From an uncultured Lachnospiraceae bacterium (GTDB lineage: Bacteria; Bacillota; Clostridia; Lachnospirales; Lachnospiraceae): DNA of 52,146 bases. The DNA lies in the NCBI GenBank assembly GCA_910585905.1, contig CAJUID010000022.1, positions 1-52,146 of the forward strand, given 5' to 3'. A program made the translations under genes and the position numbers. Below are positions 7,917-15,309 of the stretch, piece by piece (position 1 is the stretch's first letter; every line of letters starts with the position of its first letter). The notes beneath the pieces are model-generated. The model was not told the origin of the DNA and did not search any database. It saw only the letters and a list, made by a program, of their open reading frames with translations.

Positions 7917-8507
7917 CTATAAGCTGCCCTTAGTAGATAGTACATCCTGAATCCGCCCATCATAAGATACGGCCTCATCAAGAGCTTTTGCAAATGCCTT
8001 AAAAGCTGCTTCTATAATATGATGGTTGTTTCTGCCATCTAACTGCTTTAGATGTAGGTTCATCCCTGCACTATAACTGACTGCATAAAAGAATTCATGC
8101 ACCATCTCTGTATCAAATCCACCAACTCTCTCAACAGAAAAAGACAAATTTTCCTGCAGGTATGGCCTTCCAGATAAGTCTAATGCACAGAGTACAAGCG
8201 TCTCATCCATTGGCAAAATAAAATTGCCAAACCTTTTGATGCCCTTCTTCTCACCAACTGCTTCTTTCACTGCCTGCCCCAGAACGATTCCGGTATCCTC
8301 AATGGTATGGTGGGAGTCAACTTCTAAATCCCCCTTTACCAACACTTTCAAGTCAAATAAGCCATGTCTTGCAAAGCTATTTAACATATGGTCAAAGAAG
8401 CCAATGCCGGTAGAAATATCTGCCTGCCCAGTTCCATCCAGATTTAAAGTAATCTCAATCTCTGTCTCGCCTGTTTTCCGTGAAACAACTGCAATTCTTT
8501 CTTTCAT
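7917..8507 (-). CDS. hisB: Imidazoleglycerol-phosphate dehydratase
   Basis: Monofunctional HisB of 196 residues, the usual size. It dehydrates imidazoleglycerol phosphate to imidazoleacetol phosphate. Diagnostic motifs are GIGFFDHML, DSHHTIEDTG and NNHHIIEAAFKA; their histidines and acids bind the two manganese ions. The ATG at 8507 has GGAG 7 bases upstream; a longer frame of 20 codons has no ribosome binding site. A promoter at 8625-8653 precedes it, so hisB-hisIE can be transcribed separately from hisD although they are in the same order and direction. Confidence 0.95.
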   Translation of the reverse strand: MKERIAVVSRKTGETEIEITLNLDGTGQADISTGIGFFDHMLNSFARHGLFDLKVLVKGDLEVDSHHTIEDTGIVLGQAVKEAVGEKKGIKRFGNFILPMDETLVLCALDLSGRPYLQENLSFSVERVGGFDTEMVHEFFYAVSYSAGMNLHLKQLDGRNNHHIIEAAFKAFAKALDEAVSYDGRIQDVLSTKGSL

Positions 8508-8624
8508 TGTTTTGCTCCATTCTGCTGCGCAATCTTTCGAACAAATCAGTTCCGCACGCATAAGCATACATTAACAAATATGGATTGATACACATTCCGA
8601 TACCGATTATATTTCGATACCTCA

Positions 8625-8653
8625 AGTATAACCTATTCTGCCGATCTAGGCAA
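8625..8653 (-). promoter_or_regulatory. Promoter of hisB-hisIE
   Basis: On the minus strand TTGCCT (8648-8653) and TATACT (8625-8630) are 17 bases apart, about 118 bases ahead of the hisB start, in the 180-base gap after hisD. Confidence 0.75.
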
Positions 8654-8687
8654 ATTTTTTTACAAAAATGTAATTATTGCAAAAAAA

Positions 8688-9986
8688 CTATTTCTCATCC
8701 TCAAAGCGCACCGCAATAGAATTAGCATGTGCAGTCAGTTTTTCCGCTGCCGCAAAGTCTTCTATATCTGTATGAATTTTTTCCAAAGCCTCCCTAGAAT
8801 AAGAAATGATACTTGATTTTTTTATAAAATCATCTACAGAAAGCGGCGAAAAGAATTTTGCAGTCCCATTTGTTGGCAGGACATGATTCGGACCTGCAAA
8901 ATAATCCCCCAATGGCTCACTGCTGTATTCCCCAAGGAAAATAGCGCCTGCATTTCGTATTCTGGTCATGGTATCAAATGGGTTTCTGGTAACAATCTCC
9001 AGATGTTCTGAAGCAATCTCATTTGCTGTCTCTATCGCCTCTTCCATCGTATCCGCCACTAAAATATATCCATAAGCATCTAATGATTTCTGAATAATTT
9101 CTCCACGGGACAATACTTTAACAAATCCATCTACTTCTACCGACACTTTTTCAGCCAACTCACTGCTTGTCGTTACCAAAATAGCAGATGCCATCTCATC
9201 ATGTTCTGCCTGGGATAACAAATCAGCCGCCACATAACGCGGATTTGCAGTCTCATCTGCTAACACAAGAATCTCACTAGGCCCCGCAATAGAATCGATG
9301 CTGACATGCCCATACACCGCTTTTTTAGCAAGCGCCACAAAAATATTTCCTGGTCCTACAATCTTATCTACTTTCTTTATGCTCTCTGTCCCATAGGCCA
9401 GTGCACCAATTGCCTGCGCACCTCCAACTTTATAGATTTCGTCTACGCCCGCCTCGTTTGCCGCAACTAATGTGACAGGATATACCTTGCCATCCTTTCC
9501 TGGCGGCGTCGTCATAATAATGCGTTCCACGCCTGCTGTCTTTGCCGGCACAATATTCATTAAAACAGAGGACGGATAAACTGCCTTGCCACCCGGCACA
9601 TAAACTCCAACCCGCTCTAGCGCTGTCACCTTCTGCCCAAGCAATGTCCCATCCGGCTTGCTGTCAAACCAACTATACTGGATTTGCTTTTCATGGTATT
9701 CCTTTATATTTTTTAGAGCCTTTCGGATAATTTCAACTAAATGCGCATCTACCTTTGTGTATGCTTCCTCGATCTCTTCTTTTGTTACAAGAATCGTCTC
9801 TTTTGTAATCTCTGCCCCGTCAAACTTTTTTGTATAATCAAATAGTGCCTGGTCTTTCTTTTCCTTTACATCGTCCAAAATCTCCTGAACAGTATCCTCA
9901 TATTTACCATACTGGTTTGGGCTCCTCTTTAAAAGATTTTCTAAAATGCCAGCCCGCTCCTGCTCTGTCAGTTTTACAATTCTCAT
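8688..9986 (-). CDS. hisD: Histidinol dehydrogenase
   Basis: A 432-residue zinc and NAD-dependent enzyme that oxidises histidinol to histidine, the last steps of the pathway. Family motifs are visible: ERVGVYVPGGKAVYPSSVLM, GPGNIFVALAKK, IDSIAGPSEILVLAD, LLSQAEHDEMASAIL and the C-terminal GPNHVLPT. The ATG at 9986 has AGGAGG 4 bases upstream and fits the family start; twelve extra upstream codons are not needed. It lies 48 bases after the last gene of the DUF3990 cassette, which separates it from hisG. Confidence 0.96.
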   Translation of the reverse strand: MRIVKLTEQERAGILENLLKRSPNQYGKYEDTVQEILDDVKEKKDQALFDYTKKFDGAEITKETILVTKEEIEEAYTKVDAHLVEIIRKALKNIKEYHEKQIQYSWFDSKPDGTLLGQKVTALERVGVYVPGGKAVYPSSVLMNIVPAKTAGVERIIMTTPPGKDGKVYPVTLVAANEAGVDEIYKVGGAQAIGALAYGTESIKKVDKIVGPGNIFVALAKKAVYGHVSIDSIAGPSEILVLADETANPRYVAADLLSQAEHDEMASAILVTTSSELAEKVSVEVDGFVKVLSRGEIIQKSLDAYGYILVADTMEEAIETANEIASEHLEIVTRNPFDTMTRIRNAGAIFLGEYSSEPLGDYFAGPNHVLPTNGTAKFFSPLSVDDFIKKSSIISYSREALEKIHTDIEDFAAAEKLTAHANSIAVRFEDEK

Positions 9987-10034
9987 ATGTCCTCCTCTCA
10001 AAAGTTCAATATCCCATTTCATATGTTAAAACTA

Positions 10035-10274
10035 CTAATCGTTAATTGATTTGCAGAATAATTGCGGTTCGTTTTCAATCAGATCCTGCACAAGATACTT
10101 ATAATCCATATTTTCTATCCCATATTTTCCTTTTTCAATTTCATCCGCCAATTCACTCTGATAATAAATATCCATCGCCTGCCGCAATTCAATACTTTTT
10201 ATTTCGGACAAGTATTGAATAATAGATTCCACTAAATTTTGTTTATACAAAAAGAATAAATTATTATTATCCAT
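10035..10274 (-). CDS. Small acidic protein, third gene of the DUF3791/DUF3990 cassette
   Basis: A 79-residue soluble, helix-rich, acidic protein, not recognised with certainty. It contains FFLYKQNLVESIIQYLSEIK and ends in DYKYLVQDLIENEPQLF. The ATG at 10274 has GGAG 9 bases upstream; the earlier ATG at 10292 overlaps the DUF3990 gene. It starts 7 bases after the DUF3990 stop. Size, charge and position fit an antitoxin or immunity-like partner of the DUF3990 protein, but that is inference from context only. Confidence 0.6.
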   Translation of the reverse strand: MDNNNLFFLYKQNLVESIIQYLSEIKSIELRQAMDIYYQSELADEIEKGKYGIENMDYKYLVQDLIENEPQLFCKSIND

Positions 10275-10281
10275 TATTTTT

Positions 10282-10761
10282 TCACTCCACATGATAGAAT
10301 CCTTTATAAGTTAATATTTCATCTAAAGCGGCCTGATTTATAATACAAATTTGATCATTCATTTTATAATATCGCAGCTCATGTAAAGCCCTCTCTTTAT
10401 CCCATATGCCCCTAAAATACATATCAATCGTTTTAAATACATCATCATCCGCAACATTACCAATTATAATATCATAATTCTGATAAATTGTTTCCCCATT
10501 CCGACACGCACATACAAAATCTAACCACTCTTCCGTTTCTTTTCCAAATGTTAACACTCTAAATCCCGTCAATCGTTCTGACATCTCGTATATATTTACA
10601 ATCGCATCAGCTCTTTGGCGCAACCCCTTGCGTAGTGCCCATTTTTCTGCTTGATTTTGAAAGGTAGTTAAATAAAATCCCCTCCCAAAATCCAAATACC
10701 TTTTCGAAAATGCCACATTAGGATTTTGCACTTTTTTTGTCGTCCCATGATAAACAATCAT
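10282..10761 (-). CDS. DUF3990 protein, ADP-ribosyltransferase-like
   Basis: A 159-residue protein matching what I know of DUF3990. It opens with MIVYHGT and continues with FGRGFYLTT, both typical of ADP-ribosyltransferase folds of the H-Y-[E/Q] class (histidine in YHGT, tyrosine in GFYL). The third position would fall in NDQICIIN (about 139-146), where Q sits at the usual place of the catalytic acid. The ATG at 10761 overlaps the DUF3791 stop by 4 bases (ATGA), a sign of coupled translation. The base composition is richer in A+T than the his genes on either side. A NAD-consuming or ADP-ribosylating toxin is a reasonable guess; no activity is demonstrated by the sequence. Confidence 0.78.
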   Translation of the reverse strand: MIVYHGTTKKVQNPNVAFSKRYLDFGRGFYLTTFQNQAEKWALRKGLRQRADAIVNIYEMSERLTGFRVLTFGKETEEWLDFVCACRNGETIYQNYDIIIGNVADDDVFKTIDMYFRGIWDKERALHELRYYKMNDQICIINQAALDEILTYKGFYHVE

Positions 10762-10976
10762 ATTTGTATGCCCTTTTCTATTACAAACTCAGTAATATCT
10801 TCCATCAAATAATCTTTGCCTAGCGTATGAAGAGTATCATAACATCTAATAATGTAATCATCGAGTATTTTTGTATTATTTAAAATACTATATACCTCAG
10901 AAGGCGGCCTCCCCCATTGATCAGCCAAATTGTGAATGAGGAAAATGCTAAATTTCAATTCGTTGTTTGTACACAT
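10758..10976 (-). CDS. DUF3791 protein
   Basis: A 72-residue protein with the DUF3791 pattern DDYIIRCYDTLHTLGKDYLM followed by an acidic helix. In my knowledge DUF3791 genes are commonly found next to DUF3990 genes, as here; the molecular role is not established. The ATG at 10976 has a strong AGGAGGGG site about 6 bases upstream. It is the first gene of the cassette, 85 bases after hisG, with a candidate promoter in that gap. Confidence 0.75.
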   Translation of the reverse strand: MCTNNELKFSIFLIHNLADQWGRPPSEVYSILNNTKILDDYIIRCYDTLHTLGKDYLMEDITEFVIEKGIQI

Positions 10977-11013
10977 ATATATCCCCTCCTGTGAATGATA
11001 ACTGATCTATAGT

Positions 11014-11042
11014 ATCATAATAGCCACTACACAAAATGAAAA
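11014..11042 (-). promoter_or_regulatory. Candidate promoter of the DUF3791/DUF3990 cassette
   Basis: On the minus strand TTTTCA (11037-11042) and TATGAT (11014-11019) are 17 bases apart, in the gap between hisG and the cassette. The -35 is a 4 of 6 match. It would allow expression independent of the his operon and also read on into hisD. Confidence 0.5.
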
Positions 11043-11061
11043 CCATCGTAATATCCATGCC

Positions 11062-11703
11062 CTACTGCGGCAGCACCGTCTTTAACTCCTTTAAGAGCTT
11101 TGTAATACGCTCATGCTGCATCTTCATACTGACCTCATTTACTACCACCCTTGCTGACAGCGGGCAGATTTCTTCCAGCACTTCCAAACCATTTTCTTTC
11201 AATGTAGAACCTGTCTCTACAATATCTACAATCACCTCAGACAATCCAACAATTGGCGCAAGCTCGACTGATCCGTTTAATTTAATAATTTCCACTGTCT
11301 GGTGCTTTCTGTTATAAAAATAATCCTTTGCAATCCCTGGATATTTACTTGCTACACGGATTAAGGAGCCATTCTTTAAAAGTTCCTTTGCACTAGCAGG
11401 ACCAGCCACGCACATGCGGCATTTGCCGCAGTTTAAATCAAGCACTTCATAAAGTTTCCTGCCCTCTTCTAAGATTGTATCTTTTCCGACAACACCAATA
11501 TCAGCCGCCCCCATCTCTACATAAGTAGGGACATCCGTTGCTTTTGACAGAAAAAATTTAAATCCCAGTTCTTCATTGACAAAGATCAGCTTTCTTGTCT
11601 TTTCATCCTTCATTTCCTCACAGGTAATCCCAATCTGTTCTAACAGCCCAAGCGTCTGCTTTGCCAGTCTTCCCTTCGCCAGGGCAAATGTGATATACTT
11701 CAT
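11062..11703 (-). CDS. hisG: ATP phosphoribosyltransferase catalytic subunit, short form
   Basis: A 213-residue short-form HisG, which joins ATP and phosphoribosyl pyrophosphate in the first step of histidine synthesis. It has the early FALAKGRLAKQTL segment, VEMGAADIGVVGKD, and the P-loop-like EIIKLNGSVELAPIVGLSE..DIVETGSTL region that binds PRPP. The regulatory C-terminal domain of the long form is missing, so it needs HisZ, whose gene lies just upstream (26 bases). The ATG at 11703 has GGAGAG 4 bases upstream; the ATG at 11715 overlaps that site. Confidence 0.95.
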   Translation of the reverse strand: MKYITFALAKGRLAKQTLGLLEQIGITCEEMKDEKTRKLIFVNEELGFKFFLSKATDVPTYVEMGAADIGVVGKDTILEEGRKLYEVLDLNCGKCRMCVAGPASAKELLKNGSLIRVASKYPGIAKDYFYNRKHQTVEIIKLNGSVELAPIVGLSEVIVDIVETGSTLKENGLEVLEEICPLSARVVVNEVSMKMQHERITKLLKELKTVLPQ

Positions 11704-11729
11704 AACTCTCTCCATTTCTTACCAAAAAA

Positions 11730-13013
11730 CTACAGCGCCTTATGTTCTTCTTTGCCAGATGCCGTATCAAAAACAAGTAGTTCCTCTTCCTTCTCCAGAT
11801 ACAAAATAGTATCTGCCTGCATCCGCTTAGCATACTCCTTATATTGCTCATAAGGCTTTCTGGAAGATTTTCGCAGCATCTGTACAGACTGCCCCTGCCT
11901 ACGGTACTCCTCTGCCAACTGCACTGCCTTCTGCCGAAGATTCTGCGGGTAAAGGAGAATCGTACCTCCCAGCGTATATTCCTCAAAAAGATTCTGCCTG
12001 GTCAGCGCAAGCATCAACTGATCCACAACAATCGCCAGCCCAATTGCTTCCGCATCTTTGCCAAACTGCCCTACCAGGCCGTCATAACGCCCTCCAGTAG
12101 CAAGCGCCTCACCGCTTCCATACGTATATGCCCGGAAAATAATGCCTGTATAATAGCTATACTGGCTGAGCATACTGAGATCTATTGTAATATAAGCTGA
12201 AAAACCATAAATTTCTAAAATTTCATCTACCTTAACAAGACGGTCAAGCGCACAGAGCACTCTCTCACTCTTTGTACGCGCACGTACAAACTCCGCACAT
12301 GCCCCAAGATTATCTAAAAGCTCTGGAAGCTTAATAAAAATTTCCTTTAGGGAATCTGATACTGTCATCTTATCCAGAAGGTCTTCCACCCCAAAGAAAT
12401 TTTTGCTGACGATCAGCCTGCGAAGTTCCTCTGTCTCATATGCATTAAATCCCGCCTCTTCCACCAGGCCGCGGAAAATATCTGCATGGCCGACTTCTAG
12501 CTGGAATTCTTTTAAACCGCTCTTTAACAGACACTCCACCACCATCGCAATCATCTCCGCATCCGCATCAGACGTACCATCATTAAAAAGCTCTGCTCCA
12601 ACCTGCGTAACCTCCTGCAGCTTTCCCTTATATTTTCCAGTATTGACAAACGTATTGCCAGTATAACACAGACGTATCTGCATCTCTTCCTCTTTCTGGT
12701 ACTTTGCAACACAGCGCGCAATCGAAGGTGTCACATCAGGCCGCAGCACAAGGGTATTGTTTCCACGGTCAAAAAACTTAAACATTTCCTTAGACTGCAC
12801 TGTCCCCCGCTCTTTACTAAAAATATCAAAATATTCAAAAGTCGGTGTCTCTATATCGCGAAAACCGTAGGACTTCATTACATCATGCACATCCCGCTCT
12901 AGCTTCAATTTTCTGGCACACTCTATGCCATACGTATCCCTCACTCCACCAGGTGTATGCAGAAGCTCCTGCCCTTCCGTAGAATTTTGAAAATAAATCA
13001 TTTCCTGTTTCAT
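11730..13013 (-). CDS. hisZ: ATP phosphoribosyltransferase regulatory subunit
   Basis: A 427-residue paralogue of histidyl-tRNA synthetase that lacks the anticodon-binding function and serves as the regulatory subunit for short HisG. Class II synthetase motifs are present: motif 2 region RPDVTPSIARCVAKY and motif 3-like GEALATGGRYDGLVGQFG. The gene pairs with hisG. The ATG at 13013 is preceded by AGGAGGG with a 10-base spacing. It starts 24 bases after the ilvA stop, so it is probably transcribed with the upstream block. Confidence 0.92.
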   Translation of the reverse strand: MKQEMIYFQNSTEGQELLHTPGGVRDTYGIECARKLKLERDVHDVMKSYGFRDIETPTFEYFDIFSKERGTVQSKEMFKFFDRGNNTLVLRPDVTPSIARCVAKYQKEEEMQIRLCYTGNTFVNTGKYKGKLQEVTQVGAELFNDGTSDADAEMIAMVVECLLKSGLKEFQLEVGHADIFRGLVEEAGFNAYETEELRRLIVSKNFFGVEDLLDKMTVSDSLKEIFIKLPELLDNLGACAEFVRARTKSERVLCALDRLVKVDEILEIYGFSAYITIDLSMLSQYSYYTGIIFRAYTYGSGEALATGGRYDGLVGQFGKDAEAIGLAIVVDQLMLALTRQNLFEEYTLGGTILLYPQNLRQKAVQLAEEYRRQGQSVQMLRKSSRKPYEQYKEYAKRMQADTILYLEKEEELLVFDTASGKEEHKAL

Positions 13014-13037
13014 TTCCCTGCTGTCCCTCCTGCATTC

Positions 13038-14258
13038 TTATTCATAAATTCCCGTCGGCGTCTCTTCCTTCGGGGCATAGCCTTTTTTCCGCAGCAACTC
13101 AATAATCTCATTTTTATGGTCAACGCCAAATGCCTCCAGCGTAATCCTAAGCTCCACCGCCGCATTGCGGTTTAAGCTGACAAACTGATTGTGCTCCAGC
13201 CGGATCACATTTCCCTGCATCTGCGCAATAATCCTTGCAATCTTTTCTAACTCACCCGGCCTATCCGGTAGAAGGACAGCCACCGTAAATACCCGTCCTC
13301 TCTGGATCAACCCATGCTGTACAACCGAGGAGAGCGTAATAATATCCATATTTCCGCCGCTAAGAATTGACACAATCTTTTTGTCCTTACAGTCCAAATG
13401 CTTTAGCGCTGCAACCGTAAGAAGGCCGGAATTCTCTACTAACATCTTATGATTTTCCATAATATCTAGAAAATGCACAATTAACTCTTGGTCCTCCACC
13501 GCAATAATATCGTCAATATTTTTCTGGATATATGGAAAAACTACATCACCAGGCGTCTGTACTGCCGTGCCATCTGCAATCGTATCTACATCATGCAGCG
13601 TGACAACTTCGCCCGCCTCAAGGGATTCCTTCATACAGCTTGCCCCAGCAGGCTCTACGCCAATCACCTTAATATTGGGGTTTAAGTATTTTGCGAGAGT
13701 TGATACGCCTGCTGCCAGGCCGCCGCCGCCAATTGGCACAAGAATAATATCTACTGTTGGAAGCTCCTTAAAAATCTCCATTGTGATCGTACCCTGCCCG
13801 GTAGCCACTGTCTCATCATTAAACGGATGGACAAACGTAAGCCCCTGCTCCTTAGATAACTTTAATGCATACTGGCATGCCTCATCATACACATTTCCAT
13901 ATAAAATTACCCTAGCACCATAACCTTTTGTGCGGTTTACCTTAATCAACGGTGTTGTAGTCGGCATCACAATAGTAGCAGGAACTCCATAGATTTTAGC
14001 GGCATATGCCACACCCTGCGCGTGATTTCCTGCCGATGCAGTAATCAGTCCCTTTGCGCGCTCCTCCTCACTTAATGTGCTAATTTTATAATAAGCGCCA
14101 CGCACCTTATAGGCTCCTGTATACTGCATATTTTCTGGTTTTAAGTAAACCTTATTTCCGGTCTGCTGTGAAAAATATTCACTATAAATCAGATTGGTAG
14201 GCAGGACCACTTCTTTCACTTTTTCTGCGGCTTCCTCAAATTTTTCCAATGTCATCAT
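13038..14258 (-). CDS. ilvA: Threonine ammonia-lyase with C-terminal ACT domain
   Basis: A 406-residue PLP enzyme that turns threonine into 2-oxobutanoate and ammonia. The PLP lysine lies in TGAYKVRGAYYK, the phosphate-binding loop is PIGGGGLAAG, and SAGNHAQGVA is the substrate loop. A single ACT-like domain (about residues 325-400) follows, as in the shorter catabolic-type or TdcB-like group, so it could serve isoleucine synthesis or threonine breakdown. The first of two consecutive ATGs (14258) is chosen, 8 bases after GAGGG. It overlaps the end of ftsY by 23 bases. Confidence 0.9.
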   Translation of the reverse strand: MMTLEKFEEAAEKVKEVVLPTNLIYSEYFSQQTGNKVYLKPENMQYTGAYKVRGAYYKISTLSEEERAKGLITASAGNHAQGVAYAAKIYGVPATIVMPTTTPLIKVNRTKGYGARVILYGNVYDEACQYALKLSKEQGLTFVHPFNDETVATGQGTITMEIFKELPTVDIILVPIGGGGLAAGVSTLAKYLNPNIKVIGVEPAGASCMKESLEAGEVVTLHDVDTIADGTAVQTPGDVVFPYIQKNIDDIIAVEDQELIVHFLDIMENHKMLVENSGLLTVAALKHLDCKDKKIVSILSGGNMDIITLSSVVQHGLIQRGRVFTVAVLLPDRPGELEKIARIIAQMQGNVIRLEHNQFVSLNRNAAVELRITLEAFGVDHKNEIIELLRKKGYAPKEETPTGIYE

Positions 14259-15198
14259 CGCTATTTCCCTCATTTCTATTTTCAAACAGCGCATCTACAA
14301 ATGCGTCTGCATCAAATTTCTGCAAATCATCTATCTTCTCACCGATTCCAATATATTTTACCGGAATATTCATCTCCGACTGAATCGCAATCGCAATGCC
14401 ACCCTTTGCCGTCCCATCTAACTTCGTCAAAATAATTCCCGTGATATCCGCTACTTCACCGAACTGTTTTGCCTGTGCCAGTGCATTCTGCCCTGTCGTT
14501 CCGTCCAGAACTACAAGCGTTTCCCTGTGGGCATCTGGAAATTCCCTATCAATAATCCTATTTATCTTCTTAAGCTCCTCCATAAGATTTTTCTTATTGT
14601 GAAGCCTTCCCGCCGTGTCACAGATTAAAACATCCGCTTTCCTTGCCTTCGCAGCATTTACTGCATCATAGACGACAGCTGCAGGGTCTCCGCCTTCCTG
14701 ACCTGCGATCAGCTCAACTCCTGCACGGTTCGACCATTCTGTAAGCTGCCCTGTCGCCGCTGCGCGGAATGTATCTGCAGCCGCCAGGATCACTTTCTTT
14801 CCCTGACTCTTTAGCTGTCCGGCAAGTTTACCTACGGATGTAGTTTTGCCAACTCCATTGACACCGATTAATAATACAACTGACTGTTTCTTTTCAAATT
14901 CATATGCTGTTTCGTCCACATACATCTGCTCCTTGATTGAATCAATCAAAAGCTGCCTGCAGACGGCAATCTCTTTAATTTTCTGTTCCTTTACCTTTTC
15001 CCTGAGATTTTCAATTATCTTTTCGGTAGTGGCCACACCAATATCGGCCATAATCAGTATTTCCTCTAATTCCTCATAAAAATCTTCATCAATCTCAGAA
15101 AACCCGCTAAACAATGAATCAATCCCAGATTTCAGATTATCCCTCGTCTTCGTCAGGCCACTAATCAGCCTGCCAAAAAAACCTTTCTTTTCACCCAT
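14236..15198 (-). CDS. ftsY: Signal recognition particle receptor FtsY
   Basis: SRP-type GTPase that docks ribosome-SRP complexes at the membrane. At 320 residues it has the short N-terminal A region common in Firmicutes. The N domain is followed by the G domain: G1 GVNGVGKTTSVGKLA, DTFRAAATGQL, G3 DTAGR, G4 TKLDGTAKGG, and the closing GIGEKIDDLQKFDADAFVDALF. The ATG at 15198 has AGGAGG 7 bases upstream. The gene follows smc by 111 bases, an order usual in Firmicutes; its end overlaps ilvA, which is less usual. Confidence 0.97.
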   Translation of the reverse strand: MGEKKGFFGRLISGLTKTRDNLKSGIDSLFSGFSEIDEDFYEELEEILIMADIGVATTEKIIENLREKVKEQKIKEIAVCRQLLIDSIKEQMYVDETAYEFEKKQSVVLLIGVNGVGKTTSVGKLAGQLKSQGKKVILAAADTFRAAATGQLTEWSNRAGVELIAGQEGGDPAAVVYDAVNAAKARKADVLICDTAGRLHNKKNLMEELKKINRIIDREFPDAHRETLVVLDGTTGQNALAQAKQFGEVADITGIILTKLDGTAKGGIAIAIQSEMNIPVKYIGIGEKIDDLQKFDADAFVDALFENRNEGNSDDDIGKI

Positions 15199-15221
15199 AA
15201 CATGTCCTCCTGTTATAAAAG

Positions 15222-15282
15222 GGCATCGCCTGCTTGAGAATACCTCTAAATATTCGTTATACTAGATATGTTTGGTATGCCC
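15222..15282 (-). other. Possible structured element between smc and ftsY
   Basis: GGGCAT (15222-15227) and ATGCCC (15277-15282) can pair across about 49 bases. On the minus strand the second arm is followed by TTTT. A weak TATAAC/TAGTAT lies inside. This could be a partial terminator or a leader with its own promoter; both readings are tentative. Confidence 0.3.
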
Positions 15283-15309
15283 TAACAGCTTATTTTAGCC
15301 TTTTTTATC

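Noticed and set aside
13014..13060. T-box leader before hisZ
   Set aside because: The gap to ilvA is only 24 bases and no T-box sequence is present.
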